DNA of 64,000 nt from Pseudogymnoascus destructans (lineage: Eukaryota; Ascomycota; Leotiomycetes; Thelebolales; Thelebolaceae): positions 1,240,001 through 1,304,000 of the forward strand of contig NW_020167527.1 in assembly GCF_001641265.1 (NCBI RefSeq), written 5' to 3'. The translations under genes were made by a program, and so were the position numbers. Below are positions 1 through 9,463 of this stretch, one piece after another. Under the pieces are notes generated by a model. That model saw only the letters and a list, made by a program, of their open reading frames with translations. It did no database searches and was not told the DNA's origin. Position 1 is the stretch's first letter, and the number at the start of each line of letters is the position of its first letter.

Positions 1-708
1 CATTCGCCCTTCTCTTCTGGCTTAGTTCCTTCCACTAATTGGGACAGGTTCGCAGCGAGCGCAAAGCCTGACGAGTCCGTCTCGAGCCTGATTCTACGGC
101 ATGGGTCGAAATGGACCAGTGTGGGGGCTGTAGTGAAGGCCTTCTTCAACTGGCCGAAGGCGCTTTGCTGTTCCTCCCCCCACACGAACGGGCCTGTCTG
201 CTTGCCTGCCTTTGCCCCTTTCATAAGGCCTGTCATTGGGGCCACCACGGAGGAGTATTGCTTTACAAAGCGCCGGTAAAAGTTGGCAAAGCCGAGGAAC
301 ACCTGGACCTCTCGATGGGTCCTAGGTATTGGCCAATCGGCGATTGCAGCAACCCGGTCGCTTTCCATAGCCACCCCTTCCGTCGTGACAATATACCCAA
401 GGAAGCTTACCTTCTTGGCATTGAACTCGCACTTTGAGAGCTTCACGTATAGGTTCGCCTCGCGTAGGCGTCCTAGGACCTCTCGTACGTGGTCAGCGTG
501 TTCCTCCTCCTTCTGGGAGTAGATGAGGATATCATCAAGATATACGACACATATGGTGTCAACCAACCCTTGTAGGGTCTCATTCATGTACGCTTGGAAC
601 GTTGCAGGTGCGTTAGCCAATCCAAAAGGCATCACCCTGTACTCGAAGTGTCCGTATCGAGTACGGAACGCTGTCTTCCACTCGTCGCCTGGGCGAATAC
701 GGATGCGG
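1..708 (-). pseudogene. Gypsy A reverse transcriptase C-terminal part
   Basis: Minus-strand reading gives the reverse transcriptase core from LHRIRIRPGDEWKTAFRTR through FGLANAPATF to the catalytic YLDDILIYS motif, then the thumb and connection region (LGFANFYRRF-like) leading toward RNase H at the window edge. It is separated from the N-terminal part of the same domain by a solo LTR at 709-1183. Removing that LTR and one copy of its 5-bp duplication brings the two halves together at the NAYHRI motif. No stop codon was noticed within this piece. Confidence 0.85.
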
Positions 709-1183
709 TGTAACGCTGACTTCTAAATGATAGAAGACACAGAGGTTCTCTTGCGTAAAGGTTTACTTATCAGAGGAGGCAGGGGATCAGACACAAAGGC
801 TTCAAGTAACACGTTACTAGTATATAACAAATACTGTATTGAGTTGAGCACGAAGCTCCTATCTAAGGAAATACTATCTACTTATATAGTGGCGTCGTGC
901 CTAGTGGACTCCTGGGAACTCACTCGAGTCCTCGGAGTCCTGGACTCTTAGGACTCTTCTCATCATCCTGCGAGTCCATCACGTGCCTAGTGGACTCCTG
1001 GGAACTCACTCGAGTCCTCGGAGTCCTGGACTCTTAGGACTCTTCTCATCATCCTGCGAGTCCGTCACGTGATACTTTCGGAACTACTATTCCCCGCTGC
1101 CCCTCCAGGTACCAGGGCCGGTCTCATGCGACCTCCCTCCTTCCTGTCCTGTAGTTGGCCAGCCTTCTTGTTCCGTCGTAACA
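709..1183. mobile_element. Solo LTR, family G copy 1 (475 bp)
   Basis: The interval begins TGTAACG and ends CGTAACA and is flanked by the direct repeat TGCGG (704-708 and 1184-1188), the 5-bp signature of LTR-retrotransposon integration. It interrupts the gypsy A reverse transcriptase. The terminal ~190 bp (709-~900) matches, in inverse orientation, the LTR at 18367-18764, while the other half has diverged or been replaced. An 86-bp tandem duplication (units starting near 896 and 982) enlarges this copy. The parent element is not seen in the window. Confidence 0.88.
896..1067. repeat. 86-bp tandem duplication inside solo LTR G
   Basis: Two adjacent copies of an 86-bp unit, each opening with CGTGCCTAGTGGACTCCTGG and differing at very few positions (for example CCATCAC versus CCGTCACG at the ends). 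It is rich in GGACTC/GAGTCC words. It is absent from the other G copy. Confidence 0.9.
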
Positions 1184-2099
1184 TGCGGTGGTAGGCGTTC
1201 CTAATATCAAGCTTTGTGAAGCACCTCGACCCTTGGAGCCGATCCAAGGTCTCCGTGATCAGTGGCAGCGGGTGTCGATTCTTCACGGTAATCTTATTCA
1301 AGCCTCTGTAGTCTACACAGAGGCGTAGGCTTCCGTCCTTCTTCTGAACGAATAGGATGGGCGCGCCTGCAGGGCTTACGCTCCTTCGGATCCAACCCTT
1401 CTTCTCGCTCTCGTCGAGGTATTTACGGAGCGTGGCCAGCTCCGTTTCCGATAGGTTATATACTGGCCCATACGGTGGTTCCTGGGGCCCAGTATCGATG
1501 GCATGGGTTTTCCTTCCCAGCTCTGGCAGTTCTTCTGCCTTTTCCTCTGAGAAGACGTCGATATAGTCCTCGTATTCCTTCGGGCATTGGGTAGGTGTGC
1601 TATCGTCTGTGTTTAAGGCCAAGACGAAGGCAGTATCACCTTCCTCCCATTCTTCAATATCCGCCACCTCGGCTCTCGCAATATCGAAGGGCTGGCGCCA
1701 GGTCTGTTTGCGCCAGTCGATCTGGGGGTTGACCTGTGTCATCCAATCCATCCCAAGCGTCATCCAATCCATCCCAAGGATGACGTCTACTCCTGGGGTG
1801 TCCATGGAAAGGAGGGTCTGGGCGACCACGCATTCCCTTTGAAAGTGGTCCCTAGCTCGGACCTGGGTGGTGGCCGCTTCATATATCACAACCTCTTTTC
1901 CATCGACTGCCCTTGCCCGTGGCGGTGCCCTATCCCGGCACTCCAAACCCTTCTCTTTGGCAAACAGAGGGTGGATGGTGGACACGTCAGATCCTGAGTC
2001 GAGGAGGGCTCTTGCCTTGTGCCATCCGGGCCCTACCTGCACCTCTACCTCAATCTCCATTCGACGCTGCGCCGTAGGCTTCTGGGATTCTGCTGGGAG
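1184..2099 (-). pseudogene. Gypsy A protease and N-terminal reverse transcriptase
   Basis: Directly downstream of a TGA that separates it from gag in the same frame. The retropepsin-like protease carries ALLDSGSDVSTI and the ILGMDW motif, with a 7-residue tandem duplication (GMDWMTL/GMDWMTQ; DNA near 1740-1780). The reverse transcriptase begins LFVQKKDGSLRLCVDYRGLN and runs through KLDIRNAYHR to the solo LTR insertion at 1183. The first methionine (2060) lies 14 codons after the TGA, so expression as a Gag-Pol fusion by recoding is possible. Otherwise the TGA is a mutation. Confidence 0.85.
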
Positions 2100-2102
2100 T
2101 CA

Positions 2103-2668
2103 CTCCCTCTTGGGGGTGTAGGCGTCCAATTTCCTCACCCCTGGGCCTGTGTGTTGGCGTGGGCCTCGACATTCCTTCGCGAGGTGGCCCGCCTTGCCAC
2201 AGTTATAACAATTGATTCCGCTAGGGATTGGCCTAGCGTCCCTACTGTGGGTAGGGGCCTGTCCTCTCACCGGCCGCTGGTCTTGTGGGCGGTGTCTATT
2301 CCAGAAGGGTGTTCTTTCTCCTTGGGCCGAGGGCTGGGGAGCCCTGTGGCTGCCAGAGTTGCCCTTTCGGAATGGAAAGCTGCCCTGGGAGGTATTCCTT
2401 CTGGTTTGTCATTTCTAACATCGCCAGGATATTAACGATAGCGTCCCTGTGGGTAGAGGAACGCTCTGCGTACCCTCCTTCAAGGAGCCGCTGCCTCATC
2501 TCTGGGTGAATCTTCATCAGAAGGTGGACAGTCTTCTGCGATTCAGTATACGGTTCCATCTCGCGTTCGAGGTCCTCAAGGTAGGCCACGAACTTGCGGA
2601 TGCTCTGCCCTTTCCGTTGTAGGGCGACGTTATACTTCAAGGCCGCGATGCGTTGTCGGTTGGCTGGG
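2103..2668 (-). pseudogene. Gypsy A gag, C-terminal half with zinc knuckle
   Basis: Continues the capsid-like region (LKYNVALQRKGQSIRKFVAY, with LEREMEPYTE further on) and then the nucleocapsid with one CCHC knuckle, CYNCGKAGHLAKEC (about 2170-2211). There is a one-base frame change near 2325: the frame ending RRKNTLLE stops at 2296-2298, while the knuckle frame reads ERTPFWNRHRPQDQRP through the same place. The frame ends at the TGA at 2100-2102. The N-terminal half lies beyond the solo LTR at 2669-3604. Confidence 0.8.
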
Positions 2669-3604
2669 TGTCATACTGACATTCGTTGCACTCAGTTTGC
2701 TATCAAACTCAAGAGCAAACTTAGAAATCTCCTCCTCAAACCTACAAGTCACCATACATATCTTGGCTTATCACACCAACAACAGAAGCAATACTACTCA
2801 ACGATTGCTGCAAACTCTTCTACTACATCTGTTTATGCTACATACATCACGGCATATCATTTGGACACTCATTGAACAAGTTATTAAGAAAATCTCCTCC
2901 TTAAGGGGGTGGGCCAATACTACCACATGGCATATCTCTACCAACTAGAGGCCTAGGAACATGAACGATAGCTCTAGAAGCTTCTACAACCCTCTATGAT
3001 TCATTACACGTCATCGCTCCTTAGTTACCCACAAGATTGGTTAAGTTATGACATAATTTGTCTATAGGTACTCTGACCTTGGACCTCCTTTTCACTTCCT
3101 ATAGGCTAGGAACCCAAGAGATGGTTCTATGGGATTCTCTTACGTTCACTACATGATTAGCAAGCTAGTTGTGGGTCTCACTTGATTTCTAATACATTTA
3201 CCAAGCCTGGTTAGTCATGGAAAGTCATGGAAAATAAGAGAACTACACTCCTTTGGCATAAATAGGATTGCCCTTTCCTTAAGAAAGGGCAAGCAGGCAA
3301 TACAGTAAATCGACTAGCACATACTTCTACGTCTTTTCCAAGCTTCCAAGCATTGATCTTGTTATTCTCTGTTTTTGAAAAGTCAGTGAGGTGCTAACCT
3401 CTGACTTACCCCTGAGTTCTCAGACTCAACATTTGTTGCAACTTGTCTAAACCACTTCACCACATCATACACCTGATTGCTGCGTTGTGGAATAGTCTAA
3501 GCTACAACCCTTTGGCTCTGTTTCCTAAGACAGTGTGTTGTCTTAGTAAATTCATCCCTTCCTTGGGTGGCTAGATTCTCATATCTGGTGCACCCACCAT
3601 TACA
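2669..3604 (+). mobile_element. Solo LTR, family B copy 1 (936 bp)
   Basis: Begins TGTCATACTGACATTCG and ends CCCACCATTACA, flanked by CTGGG at 2664-2668 and 3605-3609. It interrupts the gypsy A gag. The same sequence recurs at 15153-16098, 16717-17652, 46775-47608 and from 63293 to the window end. Internal landmarks shared by all copies are an inverted repeat GTTTGCT/AGCAAAC near the start, a TATA-like CATAAATAGG, and immediately after it a perfect 10-bp stem (TTGCCCTTTC with GAAAGGGCAA, loop CTTAA). No open frame of note is present. Confidence 0.92.
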
Positions 3605-4292
3605 CTGGGTCGACATGGAGGTCCCGAAGAAACTCTTCGAACCCAGCGATATCCAAGGGATCTATGTATCCTTCTCCTTGGGTTGCGCACCGGTTATCCC
3701 ATTCCTTCATAGGGTGTCCTTCCAAGTATTTGGCAGCGAAGGCCACCTTAGATTGCTCGGTTGGAAAAACCCTTGGTTGGTATCGGAAGGTAGCGCGGAT
3801 CGAGGCCATGAACTCGTTGAGCTCTCGGATGGATTCGCCCTTATATACCTTAGGTTCCTTGACCCTTCCTATTGGCCTCTGGGCTGGTGTGACCTCCATT
3901 GATACGGTAGAGGCAGTCTCTGCCTCCTCCTCTTGTTGGGGTCCTTCCCACTCGTCCTTGATATCTTGGTGTCGCCTTTTCCGACGGTTCTCTTCCTGAA
4001 TCCGGGCTTGCTTCTTCGCGAAGTCCCGTACCGCCTCAGGGTAGGCGTTGTAGTCGTCGCCGTGCATTCTTCGTAAAAGCTCTAGGGCTTCCTCCATCGT
4101 GTTGATGTAGGCCCTCTCTTCGTCCATCCGCTTCCGAAGGTCTGCCAGCTTCGAAGCCATGCTCTCATCCTGGCCTGCCGTCGAATGGCTAGCTTCTACG
4201 GACGTAGTTCTTGGAGCTGGCTCAGTGGCGTCAGTTGCTGGCGTTGCTCCTCCAGAAGTCGCACGCGTAATCCTTCTTTCCATACTCGCCAT
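3605..4292 (-). pseudogene. Gypsy A gag, N-terminal half
   Basis: Opens at ATG 4292. It has an N-terminal Thr/Ala-rich segment, a long charged coiled-coil stretch (SKLADLRKRMDEERAYINTM and following), then the capsid-like fold signature PKVYKGESIRELNEF and YLEGHPMKEWDN typical of fungal Ty3/gypsy Gag. The frame runs into the solo LTR B at the codons for LHVDP and resumes at 2668. Gag forms the virus-like particle in which reverse transcription takes place. Confidence 0.82.
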
Positions 4293-4329
4293 CCTGACCC
4301 AGTAGGCTGGATATGGGTGCAGTCAATAG

Positions 4330-4566
4330 AATTGTAAAGCGTAAGCCTAAGGTCTCACGGGAGTCCAGGGAACCAGGTCAGGAGGCAGGAAGGTATCGTA
4401 TTCTGTAAGCACAATAGGTCTACGTATACACAGCGACTATTGACTGGAGGCCTTCTTCCGAGGCCTCCAGCCCCTTTTATCCAGGCGCCTTGCGCCCTAC
4501 TTTACCGAGCCCTACGGGCCCCACCAAAGGGGCCTCACGTGGTGACACGTGATGGCCTTCCTTACA
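4330..4566 (-). mobile_element. Probable 5' LTR of gypsy A
   Basis: Starts TGTAAGGAAGGCC on the minus strand next to the interrupted AA9 exon. It contains a TATA-like GGATAAAAGG on the minus strand (near 4475-4485) and ends before the gag ATG at 4292. The inner boundary is approximate, because the partner LTR lies outside the window and no clear tRNA primer-binding site was identified. Confidence 0.6.
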
Positions 4567-5327
4567 TCCCGGCGGAGTATAACTTGTGGGCTACACGATT
4601 GTTAGTTCACCATCCCCTCACCCCAAAGAATAGAGACTTACAACAGGGTAGTTGATATTGATGAGGATTCCTGGGTCTGATGCGGAATACGCTCCTGGGA
4701 ATGCAATAAGTGGACCTGGTGTGCCACTTCCACCGCCGGTGACGGTGATCTGCACGCATGAGAGGTAGAACTGTGCGGCTCCAGAACTTTGGGCAACGTG
4801 GAGGCCGATACGCTCCACGCGGAGCAGGTAATCGCCGTTAGGTGTTGCTGCTAGAATAGTAAAGCCCGCAGTTGAAGCCGCTATTTAGAAGAACTATTAG
4901 CAAAACGGACAAGCCACTGACAAAACAATCAATGGGCCACTTACAGTTTGGGCCAGACGAGTTAGGTACCAAGTCCCGACGGTCCATTCTCGTCGCCACT
5001 TCCATCCCACGTTGCGGCGGTTTGTCCAAACGGAACCTTCGCCAAATATGCCAGTACTGGACCAGGGTGGTAGATGTTGGAGCTGGCAGTGAAGCCGATT
5101 TCAGAGCCTGCGGCAACCGATAGAGTGCTGGCGGAGTTCGTCGAACCGTCTACATTGCAACGAACGTTGAGAGAGGATACGTCTTGGACGGGATTGTATG
5201 TGTACGAACCAGTCCAGTCACGTACGTACTCCCAGTCCGCAGACGTCGTCCCTACGGATATGAGGGCGGGGAAGGTGTAATGCGCAGAAGCTGCACCAGC
5301 AAGTTCGAGAAGAACAACTGACTTCAT
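4567..5327 (-). pseudogene. AA9 (GH61) lytic polysaccharide monooxygenase, broken by gypsy A
   Basis: AA9 enzymes are secreted copper oxygenases that cleave cellulose. A short signal peptide (MKSVVLLELAGAASA) precedes the N-terminal copper-binding His of HYTFPAL. IYHPGP supplies the second His, and AAQFYLSC the active-site Tyr. Exon 1 runs from 5327 to about 4953, exon 2 from about 4888 to 4641 ([12 protein letters not shown] to NINYP), and exon 3 starts near 4590 after an intron ending GAACTAACAATCGTGTAG and reads PTSYTPPG before gypsy A begins. Further lesions: the usual VWFKI block after TWDGSG is missing, TAA follows GPSGLGT in frame, and the phase across intron 1 does not fit. The gene is dead or nearly so. 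Confidence 0.85.
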
Positions 5328-6373
5328 GATGGATTACTGGATTTGAAATGAGAATGATGGGGAGCTGAACACATTAAGAAGGAGATCATCCTTCTCTTAT
5401 ACAGCAATATGCCTGCTTGGCATAGGATCGATGTCGGGAACACGGGAAGCATATAGATGGAATATATGATAATTTGCATTTATCTTCAATATAACTTCCT
5501 ATGGCCTGGCATATTGACTTCCTGTTACATCTATCGATGGCGTCGGTGTCCCAGTGACACATAAGTGAGAAAGTAGAGAAACACCAAGCCTTCCATCGGC
5601 ACTTCTCTAGGCTGACATACCCAATGGCAGCAGTCTTCAATATATAAACGTGAGCAGATTATTCAAAATCACGTCTTTCGGTGTCCACTTACCCAGAGTT
5701 GTCAATATATCTGAAATCCGGTTAAAGATAACCAGGGCACGCCTATTGCCTTTAGCCATCCATATATCCGTGTTGAGTTGCGCCCACCCGAATTTTACAC
5801 ATTATGCCGGACCCAAAGCGCCAGGATTTATTTATGATGCCGTCTTTGGTTAGTAATAAAGGTCGTGCTGGGAAGGAGGGAAAGAGCCGAAAAGCTTGTT
5901 TTGTGTCTTTCAGCCAAAAAACTGCCTGTCCGATGGGAATCACTAGGATTGGAGAGGCATCGAAATGAGTGCAGTAACTGAAAAGGCTGCAAGAGGCGCT
6001 GGGAATTGTCCCCAAAAACTTCTCGGCCAGTTCTCCGTGAGCTCCTTGTGCACAAGAAAGCCTCACATAGCAATATCTAGGGCTGGGAGCTGTAAATTGA
6101 AAATTGTTGAACAGACACTTTCGTCACACATCTATTCGCCAGTATCCAAGAAGCTTTAACACCTGTTGAGTTGCTATATTTATATGGGCGCCTCATGGTG
6201 GCGAAATCGGATTCCTTGGAGAGATAATTATACAGCTCGTAATAGATCCTAGCTGTATTTATATGGGCGCCTCATGGTGGCGGAAACCGGATTCCTTGGA
6301 GGAGATAATTATACAGCTCGTAATTTTGTAATATCTAAATCCGGCTCACTACTCATATACACGCACCTGTCCT
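5328..6373. other. Intergenic, AA9 promoter side to acyl-CoA synthetase 3' end
   Basis: No convincing gene. An 84-codon minus-strand frame at 5386-5640 is Cys-rich but shows no recognisable domain and is probably chance. The only structure noticed is the tandem duplication at 6173-6323. Confidence 0.5.
6173..6323. repeat. 79-bp direct duplication
   Basis: Two copies with offset 79 bp, each containing TATTTATATGGGCGCCTCAT and GATAATTATACAGCTCGTAA, with a few substitutions and small indels. It lies just beyond the 3' end of the acyl-CoA synthetase gene. Confidence 0.85.
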
Positions 6374-8030
6374 TTATAGCTTCGACTTCGGCTTCTCACT
6401 CTTTAGCATCTGCTCTGCCACAATTCTGCGCTGGATCTTTCCAGTAGCCGTTTTCGGCATCACCTCCGTAAAGTACACTTTCTTGGGTATCTTGAACTTC
6501 GCCAGCTTCTCGCTGACCCACCCCCTAAGTTCATCCTCCCCGAGCTTCTGTCCCGGCTTGAGAACGATCGCTACGCCAATATCCTGGCCATACAGCTCAT
6601 CGGGGATGGCAAAGCTGACAGCTTCGCTCACAGCCGGGTGGCGAGCCAACACATTGTCCAACTCAATAGGGCTGATCTTCTCACCACCCTTGTTGATGAG
6701 CTCCTTGATACGGCCGGTAATAAACACATATCCATCCTTATCCAGCTTTCCTTGGTCGCCGGTGCGGAAGAAGCCGTCCTTGGTGAAGCTGCTCTCGTTG
6801 GCAGCAGGGTTGTTCAGGTAACCCTTCGTCACATTCTCACCGCGGATGCAGATCTCGGCCTCGGCGCCCTGGGGAACCTCCTTGCCGGCTTGATCCAGGA
6901 TTCTGATCTCGACGCCTTGGCCGATGCCGACGCTGCCGGGTTGACGCTTTCCAGGTGGGAGAGGGCTGGATGTCATTTGATGGGCGGCTTCAGTCATGGC
7001 ATATGCCTCGAGAACAGGGGCATTGTACTGCTCCTCAAGCTGGTGGAAGGTTGTTGGCGAAAGAGGCGACGAGCAAGAGCGAATGAATCGAATGTTGGGC
7101 TTGGTGGACGGAGGAGGGTTTCTGAGGAGAATCTGGTGGATGGTGGGCACAGCAGTGTACCAGTTGGCTTTATGCGTGATGAAATCCTCCCAGAAGGTAG
7201 TGGCGCTGAACTTGGCAGGGACAACGACAGAGCCTCCGGAAAGAAGAGGGGCGAGGAGCCCGGCGAGAAGGCCGTGGACGTGGAAAAGAGGCATGACAAG
7301 CATGGTTCGGTCAGCAGGGCTCAACTCATATGTTGCCTGGATGTTCTCTGTCAATTGTTAGCAATTGAGAATCTCCCACTAGCCACTAGCGGGCTTGCAT
7401 ACTCATTGTCCTCGTCAAATTCCTGTGTGTCAAGGGTACCTGCGTCATGTCAGTCACTGTCATGTCCTATGTTGAACAACTGCATACAGCCTTTGGTCGC
7501 CCAGTGGTCCCGCTGGTGTGAAGCACCAAAGCAACGTCGTCTGGCTGTGCCTTCTCGACATTTTGTCCGCCTTTGCCCTTCAGCTTCCCTTGGTCTTTCA
7601 CATCTAACACCACCTCCCGTTTGTTCCCATCCCAATAGCACTCAGCAATCGCAGCCTGGTATTTTCTCGCCCCTCTCACAGCGGGTCCATCCTTTGCGAA
7701 CTCGCCCTTTGGCACCAGTGCCAGGGCGGACTTCAGGTCATCGATGTAGAACTCAAACTCCTCCTGCTTGTACGCCGAGTTGAGGGGAGCCGCGATGGCA
7801 CGCTGCCACGAAGAGGCGAGGAACGAAACAATGAATTCGATAGTATTCGGGAGGGCAATTGAGACCGCGGACTGAGGAGTAATCCCTAACTGAGCGAGCC
7901 TGGATTGGAACGACGAAACGAGGCGAGTGAGCTCCCCATAGGATATCGTGAGGGGCGTGGGCCCTGGGATGATTACCGCCGTGGCATTATCGGATTTTGG
8001 GAAAGAGTTGGAGAGAGTTGTGCCAGACAT
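6374..8030 (-). CDS. Peroxisomal acyl-CoA synthetase, AMP-binding family (Pcs60-like)
   Basis: Adenylate-forming enzyme that activates a carboxylic acid to its CoA thioester with ATP. Exons are 8030-7488, 7439-7403 and 7347-6374. Intron 1 (7440-7487) is GTATGC...CAG and intron 2 (7348-7402) is GTATGC...TTGCTAACAATTGACAG. Splicing gives 517 residues, the usual length. The AMP-binding P-loop reads HTSGTTGRPKAVPLTHRNL across both splice sites. Later come YAMTEAAHQM, GFFRTGDQGK, ITGRIKELINKGGEKI and the C-terminal PKTATGKIQRR lysine. The protein ends in SKL, a PTS1 peroxisomal signal. The start is set at MSGTTLSN; an upstream in-frame ATG at 8051 would add seven residues. The substrate is not determinable: the yeast/plant Pcs60/AAE3 group uses oxalate, but other fatty or aryl acids are possible. 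Confidence 0.9.
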
Positions 8031-8051
8031 CTTGTATATATACAGTTGCAC

Positions 8052-9463
8052 TTTTACTTAAACAGCTTCAAGAGCACACGACGTCGTGGAATACCTATCC
8101 GATCCGAATAAACCCCAGCAGCGGGCACTTATCGCCGAGACTAAGACGCCAAATTTGTGGAGCCGAGGCGAAACCTCAAGGTTCCGGTTTTATGATGATC
8201 AAGTGAGACATCTCGAGTACGATGGCCCGGAGTGCAATTAATTTTTATTTGACAGAATATTATACAGTGTATGGCGAGAGGGAAACTCAAACCACTGCCC
8301 ATTAATAGCAGTAGGCCCATTCTTATCAGGATCCTTACCCGGCCGTGGACAATAATCTGATCAGCATAACATATACACAAATGGCCGTCTCCATAATAGT
8401 TTACACTTCCTCATCTCAGGTGCCCATATATCTGCCTCTGAATTCCCACTATTCGACCATCTCAACCCAGCGCTACCGTGGCATGTCGTATATTGTATAT
8501 GCTGTACCGTCGGCCGGCGTTCCAAGCGCTCAAACGACGTGCTCTGGAACCATAATGTTTCTTTATTGGCGACCGAACTGCAAAGCATCAGATATGGGTT
8601 CACTTGACATTGATGTCAAGTACTCTCTACTGCAACTAAACATCACGCCCTTATCTGCCCCTTCCTATGTCGTTCCCGTTGATCGAGCATCTGGCCTTCG
8701 GTTTCTGGCCCGTGGAATCTGGTTGCATAGAGGCTTGTTGACTCTCACAAACATATTGTAAGCCTGGGTGTGAAGTGGTATGCGCATATCCCTTTCTAGA
8801 AGTTTATCCATTCTTATGCATCGATATTCATGACGCTTCGAAGAGGTAGCCCAAGCCGCACATTGACATAATACCATCTTCCGGAGGAATCATGTAGATC
8901 TTTGTGATTGCATAGAGTCCGAGTAGAACGAGTGGTTCGAGAGCTGTGAGAGCGTAGCTGAAGTTCACCAATGTGGTTATGAAGATAAGGAGGTTGAGAA
9001 TGAGGGATCCGAAGTTGCTGAGTGCCATGGACGGACGCTGAAGCGCAAGAACTGTATTAATAAGACTCCGCAGCCGGTTTCCCTGGTATATAGGGATAAA
9101 TGAGCTATTGACGACCCCAGAGGCAGCCCAGATGCAGGTTTCGGATCTTGGAGGTGGAATTGAAATGAGTTATTACAGTACGTGTAGATCCAACGTTAGG
9201 CCAGAAATGACAGCGGTGACCGACGGCAAATAAACGATCGCCCGCAACAACTCTCCCAGAACCTCAAAACGTTTTGGAGATTTTATGTATGCGAATAACA
9301 TTTAACTGTATGACCTATTAATTCCGTTTGACCTGGTTTTGCACTGTGCATATTGTATCTCTTGCTTTTCATGCCTGTCCTGTTATAAACATCTCACGCC
9401 CCTCTTGCCAGCAGTGATAGAGAGTCTTCCCTGGACGAGGGGTCACAATGAGGAGGTGTCGAT
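8052..9463. other. Intergenic stretch with only weak small frames
   Basis: A 138-codon plus-strand frame (8345-8761) and an overlapping 80-codon minus-strand frame (8361-8603) lack recognisable domains. The only candidate worth listing is the small hydrophobic frame at 8828-9028. Nothing else was supported. Confidence 0.45.
8828..9028 (-). CDS. Possible small membrane protein
   Basis: A 66-codon frame whose first two thirds are strongly hydrophobic (LILNLLIFITTLVNFSYALT, then LVLLGLYAITKIYM), enough for two membrane segments. No homologue is recognised. The frame could be the terminal exon of a longer gene or chance; no clear neighbouring exon was identified. Confidence 0.25.
   Translation of the reverse strand: MALSNFGSLILNLLIFITTLVNFSYALTALEPLVLLGLYAITKIYMIPPEDGIMSMCGLGYLFEAS

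Larger units (their letters stand above)
1..4566 (-). mobile_element. Ty3/gypsy retrotransposon A, near complete, cut by window edge
   Basis: A chromoviral-type Ty3/gypsy element read on the minus strand. From right to left it has a probable 5' LTR, gag with a CCHC knuckle, a protease and a reverse transcriptase. RNase H, integrase and the 3' LTR lie beyond position 1. The 5' end is placed at 4566: the minus-strand reading starts TGTAAGG exactly where the last exon of the flanking AA9 gene stops making sense. Two solo LTRs (709-1183 and 2669-3604) are nested in it. Apart from these, the frame is broken only near 2325 and by one TGA at 2100-2102, so it was probably active fairly recently. Confidence 0.9.

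Noticed and set aside
111..951. Plus-strand frames opposite the gypsy A reverse transcriptase
   Set aside because: The minus strand reads a clear YLDD reverse transcriptase; the plus-strand frames are shadows.
6638..7783. 381-codon plus-strand frame over the acyl-CoA synthetase
   Set aside because: It is antisense to an enzyme with intact motifs and a PTS1; the long frame is due to codon bias.
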